Assembly (NCBI GenBank): GCA_964561545.1
Contig: CAZLQF010000002.1
Location: 1-64,000, forward strand
Origin: CAZLQF01 sp964561545
GTDB taxonomy: Bacteria > Bacteroidota > Bacteroidia > CAILMK01 > CAYYUA01
DNA length: 64,000 nucleotides
Direction of reading: 5' to 3'
Part shown: positions 7,472-15,867 of the stretch, one piece after another
How positions within the stretch are numbered: the stretch's first letter is position 1
Layout of the letters: every line of letters starts with the position of its first letter
Notes under the pieces: model-generated
Seen by the model: only the letters and a program-made list of their open reading frames with translations
Database searches by the model: none
What the model was told of the DNA's origin: nothing
Position numbers and translations under genes: made by a program

Positions 7472-9640
7472 ATGCATAGCCGTAACATAAATATTTTATT
7501 TAGAATAATCATATTAGTTTACGCTTTGCCAGTTACTGGCCAGGAACTCAGTAATCCACAAATTAATCATGCTGACTCCGTTTTTGCGGTTGATGGCATT
7601 TCCAAAAAACTTTATAATTTAGACCTGAACACAGCCTCCATTAACAACGTCACAAACAATGCCATCAAGCATGATGCCGATGCCATAGGGGCTGATTCAA
7701 GCAAAAACGCCATTTATTATTCTAAAACTGCAGTAAAACCCAAAATTGGTTACTTTAGTTTTTTCTGGAACATAGCCATAAAGTTAAATGCAAATGCACA
7801 ATTTGATTCCATCAATAAAATGGATTCGGATTCCAGTGGAAAAGTGTATGTAATGAATAACAGCAATAAACTTGCTCGTTTTAACACAGCTACCGGACAA
7901 ATACAAACGGTAGGCAATGTGCAGGGTTTGAACAACAACAAAAATGGGGATCTGGCTTTTGACGCTAATTGGCAGCTTTATGTCCTTAATAGAAATGGCT
8001 TATACAAAGTTAATAGGAATAACCTGATAGCCACTCATCTTGGAACACCATCCTGGTTGAGCAATCATGAACCAACCGGATTGGTATTTACAAGCAAAGG
8101 TAAATTGTATGCAACTGATAACAGGTCCTATTTGTATGAATTGGATACTGCCAATGGAAGCTCCACTACAATCGGAAACCTTGGCATTACGATCACCGAT
8201 CTTGCGATTTGGAGAGGCAACATGCCTGCTCAATCCGGCAACAATAACAATCTTAATTTAACTTCTATCTGTAATGGGTTCTGGCGTGTTAACAATCCCA
8301 ACGATTATCAAGTTAATTTTACCTGGGATGTATACAATTCCTCCCAAAGTGGAAGCAAAATATTAAGTGCAAACCAGGAGACCTATTTTAATACCGATGG
8401 AGGCCAAGAAACAGCACGCATTTTTGTAAATAACAACCTTGTGGATTCCCAAGCCAACAACCAAACTCCCTGCCCTTGCGAAAATAATGCTTCCAGCGTA
8501 ATTAGCTACCAACAAGGTAAAACGCAAACCGGCAATGCCATTGCCTCGAGCCGATCCAACCCAGGCCATATAGTAGGTCCTCCTGATAAAGATTTTTTCA
8601 GTCTAGGCTTTCCGGATTCCACGATCCAGGAGAGCCGAGTGGTTTTAGAGTTTGATCAACCTGTAACAGAACAGCTCACCATTTATGAACGCACCAATTC
8701 AAGTAGCAGTTACCCATTAGAGCAAGCGGATATTTATGCAAGTAATGACCTCAATAATTGGAAATTGCTTGGCGTTGCCAACAACACCCGAACGCGTTCC
8801 CAGGATATTCATAAAACTGTTTTTAACCTTGGTTCAAATGCTTACCGATACGTCAAAATCATTGATAAGACGGACCCGGCCCAATTCACCAATTACCCAG
8901 ATGCCGATGCTTTTGATGTAGCCGGTTTATGCGGAAAAACAGCACAAATGAGATGCGATACAATCGATAAGTTGTATGGCGTAGGATACAAAAACGGGAA
9001 AGGTTTTTACAAGCTTGACCAAAACAATGGAAGCAATACACCTGTAACGCCCAACATTCAGTTTGGTTCCGGGGCCACAGCTTTTCATCCCGGTTTGAAT
9101 AGAATTTACTATGTAGAAGTTACCGCCCCTCATCGTGTAGCCTATTACGACATTGATAGCATGAAGCATCAAGTGATCAATACTACTGGTACGAACCTGA
9201 TGTTCAATAAAATGGCGGTTGATTCCAATGGCGCCATATATGCTATGACCAACCAAAACAAAATTTACACCCTAAACCCCAATAACGGGAAGGTGAGTAC
9301 CAAGCATCCCTTGAATACATCCCAGAATTTGAACGGGGGAGGCGACATAGCTTTTGATAGCAATAACAACCTTTTTTTACTTACCAAATCAGGTTTTTAT
9401 TCCATTGATCTAAATAACTTCAATGCCACTAAAATTGGAAAACCTGCTTGGCTTAACAATATTCAGGCCACGGGGCTAGAATTCTTACCCAATGGATATT
9501 TGGTTGCTACTGATGATGCAACCGGAGGATCCAATTTCTACCAAGTAGATAAAAATACTGGACAAACCACCTTATTGGGCAACGTAGGGAAACGGATTAA
9601 TGATTTAACGTTGGTCCCAGGATGCTCCGGTAACAATTGA
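7472..9640 (+). CDS. Secreted beta-propeller-like protein with internal duplication
   Basis: A 722-residue exported protein with a signal peptide to about residue 25 (ALPVTGQ). Residues ~35-255 and ~500-720 are two versions of the same repeat-rich propeller-like unit. Both copies carry matching blocks: GDLAFDANWQLYVLNRNGLY against GGDIAFDSNNNLFLLTKSGF, and PSWLSNHEPTGLVF against PAWLNNIQATGLEF. Between them lies an Ig-like segment beginning CNGFWRV and a discoidin-like segment (VVLEFDQPVTEQLTIYER, ASNDLNNWKLLG, YRYVKIID). No T9SS sorting domain is visible at the C-terminus, unlike the divergent neighbour, so it may be periplasmic or exported otherwise. Function unknown. Confidence 0.75.
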   Translation: MHSRNINILFRIIILVYALPVTGQELSNPQINHADSVFAVDGISKKLYNLDLNTASINNVTNNAIKHDADAIGADSSKNAIYYSKTAVKPKIGYFSFFWNIAIKLNANAQFDSINKMDSDSSGKVYVMNNSNKLARFNTATGQIQTVGNVQGLNNNKNGDLAFDANWQLYVLNRNGLYKVNRNNLIATHLGTPSWLSNHEPTGLVFTSKGKLYATDNRSYLYELDTANGSSTTIGNLGITITDLAIWRGNMPAQSGNNNNLNLTSICNGFWRVNNPNDYQVNFTWDVYNSSQSGSKILSANQETYFNTDGGQETARIFVNNNLVDSQANNQTPCPCENNASSVISYQQGKTQTGNAIASSRSNPGHIVGPPDKDFFSLGFPDSTIQESRVVLEFDQPVTEQLTIYERTNSSSSYPLEQADIYASNDLNNWKLLGVANNTRTRSQDIHKTVFNLGSNAYRYVKIIDKTDPAQFTNYPDADAFDVAGLCGKTAQMRCDTIDKLYGVGYKNGKGFYKLDQNNGSNTPVTPNIQFGSGATAFHPGLNRIYYVEVTAPHRVAYYDIDSMKHQVINTTGTNLMFNKMAVDSNGAIYAMTNQNKIYTLNPNNGKVSTKHPLNTSQNLNGGGDIAFDSNNNLFLLTKSGFYSIDLNNFNATKIGKPAWLNNIQATGLEFLPNGYLVATDDATGGSNFYQVDKNTGQTTLLGNVGKRINDLTLVPGCSGNN

Positions 9641-9651
9641 GATTGAAAAGG

Positions 9652-9780
9652 CTAAAACCGCACCAGTTTTTTCGAATTAACCGGCAATTCCTTGTAAATT
9701 TTAACGCCATTGCCCAATTGCACCATTATCCTAAAAACCGGGTCAAAATTAACCTGAATCCTGGATATGAGGATTTGGTC
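9652..9780 (-). pseudogene. 3' fragment of a lost minus-strand gene
   Basis: On the minus strand about 40 protein-like codons (RIQVNFDPVFRIMVQLGNG, then VKIYKELPVNSKKLVRF) run to a TAG at 9652-9654. The frame is cut off exactly where the duplicated kinase fragment begins at 9782. It reads like the end of a real gene whose upstream part was removed by a rearrangement. The family is not recognised. Confidence 0.45.
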
Positions 9781-9781
9781 C

Positions 9782-10002
9782 TAAGACCGGCTAAACGAGT
9801 CTGAATTAAGTAAATTTGATTCGTTGTTTTCAGCTAATTGGACATCAAAAGTTAAATAGCCCCCTTGAAAGTTTTCTTCTTTCATAAACGGGTAAAGTGT
9901 TACCTCGTACCAATTATTGATAGCTCCTAACTGGACATGCGCCTCAAGATTCTGGAAATGACCATTTTTTAGATTTCTTGAAATACAAGCAAAAGTATCT
10001 TT
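9782..10002 (-). repeat. 221-bp partial copy of the PAS kinase gene
   Basis: This stretch is the same as 13852-14072 at a constant offset of 4070 bases, with only three differences (9786, 9940, 9956). In the intact gene it encodes residues ~62-135: the end of the first PAS domain and the linker. Here it has no start and joins unrelated sequence on both sides. It is a recent segmental duplication, in the same orientation as its source. Confidence 0.95.
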
Positions 10003-10024
10003 TGTGTTGCCCTTAATTTAATGT

Positions 10025-10063
10025 GAGCAATTTTTAGTCTTAAATTAAAACCTTAAATTGCTC
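10025..10063. repeat. Short inverted repeat next to transposase remnant
   Basis: GAGCAATTT at 10025-10033 and AAATTGCTC at 10055-10063 are exact reverse complements 21 bases apart. They lie immediately before the start codon of the orfA remnant. They may derive from an insertion-sequence end or act as a hairpin in its leader. Confidence 0.45.
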
Positions 10064-10075
10064 TTATTATGACAA

Positions 10076-10423
10076 ATGAAAGTAAAAAAAACGACCACCC
10101 AAACGCAAAAGTGCCAAGTTAAGGCCAATATTGTTTTAGAAGTTCTTAGAGAGGGTATAATAGATGAGATCGCAAGACGTGAAGGTGTTGCTGTCCATGA
10201 GATAGAGAAATAGCGAGAGGTTTTTCTCAAGGATGGAGAGAACGGTTTTAAAAAGAATCCTTCAGAGAGTCGCCTTAAGGATGCCCAACGGGTTATTAGA
10301 GACTTGACTATGGAAAACGAGCTTCTAAATAAATTGGAAATAACTCGAAGAAAATTTTTTAGGATTCAAGCCATCCTGTCCTTTAATTTGTTGTTTAGCT
10401 CAAGTTTCGGGGTATGATTTAGG
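10076..10423 (+). pseudogene. Degenerate IS3-type transposase orfA remnant
   Basis: From the ATG at 10076 the frame encodes a Lys/Thr-rich start, then NIVLEVLREGIIDEIARREG and VAVHEIEK. This is the helix-turn-helix pattern of IS3/IS911-family OrfA (compare FKAKIVLEVLRE...EIA). A TAG falls exactly where the family has the Trp of 'QW'. Past it, reading continues with REVFLKDGENGFKKN and a coiled-coil-like RLKDAQRVIRDLTMENELL. No orfB integrase follows. The element is inactive and incomplete. Confidence 0.65.
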
Positions 10424-10535
10424 CTTGCAAGCAGGGTCTTACAGAATTTAAGTAGCCATCCACACATTGGCAGTATTAGGGGTTTAATTTTGATGGTTTA
10501 AGCTACTTTTTACGATAAATAAATCCTATAATTGC

Positions 10536-13500
10536 CTATCCCTTTGTATAAAAGTTTTTCAAATACAAGTAGAACGTGGTTCCCATATCTACTTTACTAT
10601 CAATATTAACCTCACCTCCTAAAGATTCTACTTGAGATTTAAGGAGGTACAACCCCATTCCTTTTCCAGTTTTATCCATGTGGAACCGCTTATAAAGGCT
10701 AAATAGTTTTTCACGATGTTTTTCCAAGTCGATTCCTCTACCATTATCGCTAAAGGTCAGTAATACATAGCCATTTTTACGGATAGTATTTATGGTGATC
10801 ACAGGCTTACGATCTGGCGAAGAATATTTTAAGGCATTGGATAAAAGGTTTTGTAAAATACTTTCCAAAAAACTTCGTAAATAGTAAATTTGAGGAGCCC
10901 CAGAAAAGTCAACTGTTATTTGAGCATTGTACTGGTCGATTTCGTGTTCAAGGGAATTCTTCACTTTTTCCATCATCTCCTGAAATTGGATTTTTTCCTT
11001 AGGCCGGCTCAGCTCTTTTTTCTTCCCTACAATTTCCACCAAATCATTCAGAGTGTCATTTAATTGTTCAACTGATTTATTGATTTTATTGAACACAAAT
11101 TTGTTTTCATCATTGTCAAGGTCACTATCATCAAAAAACCCTACCAAGCTTTGGAGGTTCACTACCGGTGAACGAAGGTTGTGGGAGGTAACGTAGGCAA
11201 ACTGCTCTAATTCAGCATTAGAACGCAATAATTCATTCGTTTGCTTTTTAAGGTCTTGTTCTACTTGCTTTCTTTCTGAAATATCCACATAAATTCCGAA
11301 AATGTTAATTGTTTTACCCTCAAAAAATACGGGCACCCCATATAGGAATACAGGCACATAATTTCCATGTTTGTCCATCCTAACAGTTTCCATTTGTTGG
11401 GTTTCGCCCATCATAGTTTGCCTTGATATTGTTCCTGCTTCTTCTTTACAATATTCAGGAACAATTAGGTTATTAAGCTGCTCTCCAATAGCTTCATAAG
11501 CTGTATATTCAAATATTTCACGAAATCCTTCATTTGTATTTTGGATAACATAAGCCTCATCCAGTATCACAATACCCACAGGTGCATTCTGGAACAATTG
11601 ACGAAAAAGCGCCTCATTTCGTTTGAGAGATTCTTCTGCATTTTTTCTTTCTGTTATATCGTGAACTATACCAATGGTTTCTGTTACCCTGCCTTTTTCA
11701 TCTCTACTAAAAATGGTGTCACGGTTGAAAAGCCAGCGCCATTTACCATTTTTGTCCTGGATTCGGTATTCGTTATCTATAACCTCACCGTCATTTGAAG
11801 CTTTCACTTTTTCTTTAACCTTTTGAACGGATTGCCTATCATCCGGATGAATGAGATCCATTATGCCATTCGGAAGCTTGTCAATTTCATTCCAGGAATG
11901 CCCAAGCTTGGAAATAATATAATTGTTTGTATAAACACCCTTTTCTTCCTTTAAATTGTATAAATAAATGGTATTGGGTGAATTTTGGGCAATACCCTCT
12001 ATAAACTTTTGTTTTTCTATAATTTCTTGCTGGGCTTCTTTTTGCTCTGTAATATCCTGGACTGTACTTAATACCTGAACTACATTGCCCTTTTCATCTC
12101 TTTTAAACGGAGTATCCAAGCTTGAAAACCACCTGTATTCTCCATTTTTGGCCTTCAATCTAAACTCAATGGAATTAGTAGCTCCATCTTTAAGTTCTGA
12201 GTTTTTGTGGACTATTTGGTTGGCTTGATCAACATCATCCGGATGCAAAAGGTCTATAATTAAATTATCGAATTGATTGATTTCCTCAAAGGAATATCCA
12301 ATAAAGTCCAAGGTTCTATTATTACCATACACATACTCACCTTTTTGATAATCAACCACGCTAATCAAATTGGGCGAGGTTAAAGTAATCTTCTCGATAA
12401 AATGCTTATGTTCCAATAATTGCTCTTCAGCTTGCTTTCGCTCAGTAATATCCAGCATAGAACCTATAATAATAGGCTCCCCCCTTTGAAGAAACCTGGA
12501 ACTAAATACTTCAACATTTCTGGTGTAACCATATTTGGTAACGATGCGGAATTCATACTGTAAAGTATGTTCCTCTCCTGTTAAGCGGGCTTTTATTTTT
12601 TGCTTAACTAAATTATAATCTTCCGGGTGAATGGTATCCAATGGCGTGAATTCATATAACAATTCCTCTCTGGAATAGCCGGTAATTTCTGTCATTTTTG
12701 GATTGACATATTCTGCATGGTAATTCTTAATCATAAAAACGCCTACAAAAGAACGCTCCACAAGGTTACGAAATGTTTCTTCAGATTCTCTCAATTGCAT
12801 TTCCATATCCCTACTATCGTGAACATCCCTCACTAAAGCATAGATTAAATCATTTTCCGGATCTTTTGTTACATTCCAAGAAAGCCAGCAATAATTACCG
12901 TCAAAACATTGAAAACGATTTTCACATGAACTAATACCTCCGCTTTCATAAAGTTTAGTAAACATTGCTTCTGTTTGCTCACGATCTTCAGAATGTACAA
13001 ATTCGATTAAAGGAACAGCTTTTAGCTCTTCCTCACTCCAGCCCAACAACTGAATCCATCGAGAATTGACCTGTCCTAAATAGCCATTGTCTACAATTGC
13101 TACTAATCCTGTAATATTATTAAAAAGTAAATCCCTTTCAAGTTGGGATTCTTTTTCATTGGTAATGTCATGTAATGTTCCACCGATTTTATAAAGTTGA
13201 TCCCGATTATAATAAGGCCTGCCAGTGGCCCGCACCCAAAGCCTTTCATTCTGGGATCGCCAGAATTTCAATTCCTTATCAAAAGGCTCCCCTTTTTGAA
13301 GCAGATCATCAAAAGCCTTTCGAATGATAGGTTGGTGCTCCGGATCGTAATAAGCGATTGCTTTTTCTTTATCAAGTTCCTCGTTGTAATCTATACCATA
13401 GATCTCATATATCTCTTTGGTAAAAGAACTACTTGCTGTTTGTATATGATAACTCCACCCTCCTGCTTTTAATATTTGTTGGGTTTCTTCAAGTAATTCT

Positions 13501-14255
13501 TTAAGGTTTTGTTCTTGGGTAACGTCTCTCTGCACTGCAATGTAATTAGTGATGGTTCCCAGGTCATCTTTCAGCGGAGTCATTTCCCAATGCATTATAA
13601 ATTCAGAGCCATCTTTTCGGTAATTAATAGCCTCTCCAGAAAAATTTTGACCATGCGCTAATTTATACCGTAAATCCTCCATTGAATCTTTATCAGTTTT
13701 GGCTCCATAAAGTATGCGAAGGTTTTTGCCAATAATTTCATCCTTTTTATACCCGGTAATATGGGTAAAAGCAGGATTAACATAAACGATATAAGGCCCC
13801 GGTTCATCTAAATAGCCATCTGTAATTAGAATAGACGCTTGGATTTGGTCATAAGCCCGGCTAAACGAGTCTGAATTAAGTAAATTTGATTCGTTGTTTT
13901 CAGCTAATTGGACATCAAAAGTTAAATAGCCCCCTTGAAAGTTTTCTTCTTTCATAAACGGGTAAAGTGTTACCTCGTACCAATTATTGATAGCTCCTAA
14001 CTGGACATGAGCCTCAAGATTCTGGGAATGACCATTTTTTAGATTTCTTGAAATACAAGCAAAAGTATCTTTATCAAGATTTAAAAGTTCTGTCAATGGT
14101 GTCTGCAGAAACCCATCAATAGCCTCATTACTGCTATTAGTAATAGCCAAGTTCCAATCAATTAGTTGAAATTGTTCATCAAAACCAACGATCCCCCAAT
14201 CAAATTGGTCAAAGAATTGTTTTACAAATGTTTTGTTTGTGCTTTTTTCTTCCAT
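10536..14255 (-). CDS. Multi-PAS sensor histidine kinase (eight PAS domains)
   Basis: A 1239-residue soluble kinase with no signal peptide or membrane segment. Eight successive PAS domains occupy residues ~10-1000; most end in a DITE/DVT-type motif (VQRDVTQEQ, GTLHDITNEKE, SMLDITERK, TVQDITEQK, GIVHDITERK, YVDISERK). The H-box is FAYVTSHNLRSPV with the phospho-accepting His. The ATPase domain shows the N-box (LQNLLSNALKYSS), G1 (FSDNGRGIDL) and G2 (GKGMGLYLLKSQ). No receiver domain is attached and no response regulator is adjacent. The second PAS (~128-247) resembles LOV domains but has Leu179 where LOV has its photoactive Cys. It is divergent from the rhodopsin gene. Part of the gene is duplicated at 9782-10002. 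Confidence 0.93.
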   Translation of the reverse strand: MEEKSTNKTFVKQFFDQFDWGIVGFDEQFQLIDWNLAITNSSNEAIDGFLQTPLTELLNLDKDTFACISRNLKNGHSQNLEAHVQLGAINNWYEVTLYPFMKEENFQGGYLTFDVQLAENNESNLLNSDSFSRAYDQIQASILITDGYLDEPGPYIVYVNPAFTHITGYKKDEIIGKNLRILYGAKTDKDSMEDLRYKLAHGQNFSGEAINYRKDGSEFIMHWEMTPLKDDLGTITNYIAVQRDVTQEQNLKELLEETQQILKAGGWSYHIQTASSSFTKEIYEIYGIDYNEELDKEKAIAYYDPEHQPIIRKAFDDLLQKGEPFDKELKFWRSQNERLWVRATGRPYYNRDQLYKIGGTLHDITNEKESQLERDLLFNNITGLVAIVDNGYLGQVNSRWIQLLGWSEEELKAVPLIEFVHSEDREQTEAMFTKLYESGGISSCENRFQCFDGNYCWLSWNVTKDPENDLIYALVRDVHDSRDMEMQLRESEETFRNLVERSFVGVFMIKNYHAEYVNPKMTEITGYSREELLYEFTPLDTIHPEDYNLVKQKIKARLTGEEHTLQYEFRIVTKYGYTRNVEVFSSRFLQRGEPIIIGSMLDITERKQAEEQLLEHKHFIEKITLTSPNLISVVDYQKGEYVYGNNRTLDFIGYSFEEINQFDNLIIDLLHPDDVDQANQIVHKNSELKDGATNSIEFRLKAKNGEYRWFSSLDTPFKRDEKGNVVQVLSTVQDITEQKEAQQEIIEKQKFIEGIAQNSPNTIYLYNLKEEKGVYTNNYIISKLGHSWNEIDKLPNGIMDLIHPDDRQSVQKVKEKVKASNDGEVIDNEYRIQDKNGKWRWLFNRDTIFSRDEKGRVTETIGIVHDITERKNAEESLKRNEALFRQLFQNAPVGIVILDEAYVIQNTNEGFREIFEYTAYEAIGEQLNNLIVPEYCKEEAGTISRQTMMGETQQMETVRMDKHGNYVPVFLYGVPVFFEGKTINIFGIYVDISERKQVEQDLKKQTNELLRSNAELEQFAYVTSHNLRSPVVNLQSLVGFFDDSDLDNDENKFVFNKINKSVEQLNDTLNDLVEIVGKKKELSRPKEKIQFQEMMEKVKNSLEHEIDQYNAQITVDFSGAPQIYYLRSFLESILQNLLSNALKYSSPDRKPVITINTIRKNGYVLLTFSDNGRGIDLEKHREKLFSLYKRFHMDKTGKGMGLYLLKSQVESLGGEVNIDSKVDMGTTFYLYLKNFYTKG
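13852..14072 (-). repeat. Source copy of the 221-bp kinase duplication
   Basis: This segment inside the kinase gene (residues ~62-135) matches 9782-10002 with three differences. The reading frame is intact here, so this is taken as the parent copy. Confidence 0.95.
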
Positions 14256-14600
14256 TACTTGCTTATGTTTGGTGGCATTGTCCTATTAGCACCGCTTATG
14301 TAATCAACATTTTAAAATGAAATTTGGGAGTAATTTTTTAATTGATAAAAAGCTTATTAGATAAAACTTTTAAAGGCATAATTTAGACTTGGTAAACTTT
14401 TTAACATTATCCAATATAATAATTTATGCGGAATATGGGATATTAATTCCTACTTCTATTCATCAAAAAAACCCTTAAAGGTTATATCGCTGAACCCAAA
14501 ATTTTATAATCACCAAAACAATTTTTTAATTTCATTATAAAATTCTTTAAACTCAAAGAAGTATCAACTGTTTAAAAATAGTAAACCAAAAATAATAGCT
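14256..14600. other. Divergent regulatory region, kinase and rhodopsin
   Basis: This strongly AT-rich region contains the 5' ends of both divergent genes. No exact TAnnTTTG box with a -33 partner is seen for either gene, and no structured RNA or open frame is recognised. Confidence 0.35.
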
Positions 14601-15362
14601 ATGGAATTACCTGATTTAACAGTAGGACAGTACAGCTTGGTGTACAACATGATGTCCCTCACCATTGCTGCATTTCTAGGTTCTTTTCTCTTCTTCCTTT
14701 TTGGAAGAAAACATGTAGCCGAACATTACCAAAAAGCCTTGTTGACATCTGCGATTGTAGTGGGTATTGCGGCTTACCATTATTTCCGCATACTCCACTC
14801 ATGGTCGGGAGCCTTTGTTCTTGAGGGCGGTATGTACACACCATCCGGTGAACCTTTTAATGATGCTTACCGGTATGCGGATTGGCTCATAACCGTTCCA
14901 TTACTGCTGGTAGAATTGGTGCTTGTCATGAACATGGCTAAAGACAAGGCCAGACGTTTAATCACGGTTTTGATTGTTTCTGCAGTACTGATGTTATTGA
15001 CGGGTTACTTCGGAGAAATCAGACAGGACACTTCCCTATTTTCTTTAAGAGGGTTTTGGGGATTGGTTTCTTCCATCTTTTTTGTTATCATTCTCTGGAA
15101 ATTAGTACAGGAAATTTGGGGAACAGCTAAAGAAGAATCAGGAAGAGTAAGAATTTTGGTCAGAAACATTCTTTTATTAACAGTTTTTGTATGGGGTTTT
15201 TATCCCATCGTGTACATGGCTCCTTTTTACGGACTTGGAGGATCTGGCGGTGAAGTATTTCTGCAAGTAGGCTACAGCATGGCAGATATAATTGCCAAAG
15301 CTGGTTATGGTTTAATGATATTTGCAATTGCCAGGGAAAGAACCATGCAAGAAGCAAGTTAA
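14601..15362 (+). CDS. Microbial rhodopsin, xanthorhodopsin-like light-driven proton pump
   Basis: A seven-helix inner-membrane protein of 253 residues. Helix C carries RYADWLITVPLLLVE: Asp94 (proton acceptor), Thr98 and Glu105 (proton donor) form the DTE signature of outward proton pumps. His60 in helix B would pair with Asp94. Leu102, at the spectral-tuning position, suggests green absorption. The retinal Schiff-base Lys is Lys233 in SMADIIAKAGYGL. Helix F has VWGFYPIVY, as in xanthorhodopsin/Gloeobacter rhodopsin. Gly154 (RGFWGLVSS) lies at the same two-residue offset from xanthorhodopsin as Asp94 and Glu105 do, matching its Gly156, which opens room for a carotenoid antenna. No retinal or carotenoid synthesis genes are nearby. 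Confidence 0.95.
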   Translation: MELPDLTVGQYSLVYNMMSLTIAAFLGSFLFFLFGRKHVAEHYQKALLTSAIVVGIAAYHYFRILHSWSGAFVLEGGMYTPSGEPFNDAYRYADWLITVPLLLVELVLVMNMAKDKARRLITVLIVSAVLMLLTGYFGEIRQDTSLFSLRGFWGLVSSIFFVIILWKLVQEIWGTAKEESGRVRILVRNILLLTVFVWGFYPIVYMAPFYGLGGSGGEVFLQVGYSMADIIAKAGYGLMIFAIARERTMQEAS

Positions 15363-15867
15363 TTTAGCTTACGCCATAAATAAGTGCAAAAGCACTTTAA
15401 GCTATTGCGTACATGCTAAATAGCGGGTGCCTTAGGAAATCCTTATTTGTGAAGTCAAATTACGATCATTCAAATATTTGTTGGATTTTCTTGGTTGATT
15501 CGCAAATTGAAATTGTCAACTGTAGATTTTGGGTTAGTTTCAAATGGATAAGGTGGTCGATTTAAAGTTCGGCTACCTTTTCCATTTTTTTATTGCAATT
15601 GTTTTAATCAAATTAGCCCTTATTTGTCATCACTAAGCTTTTAGACAAGGTAAAAAATGAATTTGCCTACCATTTAATTTCTCAATCTAAATAAGCATGG
15701 GATTGTCTTAGGCTAAAAATCCATCTACCCTCTTAAAATATTCCTCCTTCCTAAGTAATTCATTTTTTAGGTGATAACATAAGTGTGTCTTTGATTTAGT
15801 AATGCCTCTTCCCCTAAACTTTAAAATCCTTTTATTAGGTTTGCAGCTTTATAAAACAAGGCATACA
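15363..15867. other. Intergenic region with small hairpin and -7 box
   Basis: A small hairpin (AAGTGC 15382-15387 with GCACTT 15392-15397) follows the rhodopsin stop and may be a weak terminator. A -7-like box TAGGTTTG lies at 15836-15843, 25 bases before the ATG chosen for the dehydrogenase. The region between shows no convincing gene. Confidence 0.35.

Noticed and set aside
14601..15362. Sodium- or chloride-pumping rhodopsin
   Set aside because: Sodium pumps carry NDQ and chloride pumps NTQ or TSA at these sites; this protein has Asp-Thr-Glu.
15802..15867. Upstream ATG start for the dehydrogenase
   Set aside because: The added 22 residues are unlike the family and a -7 promoter box lies within them.
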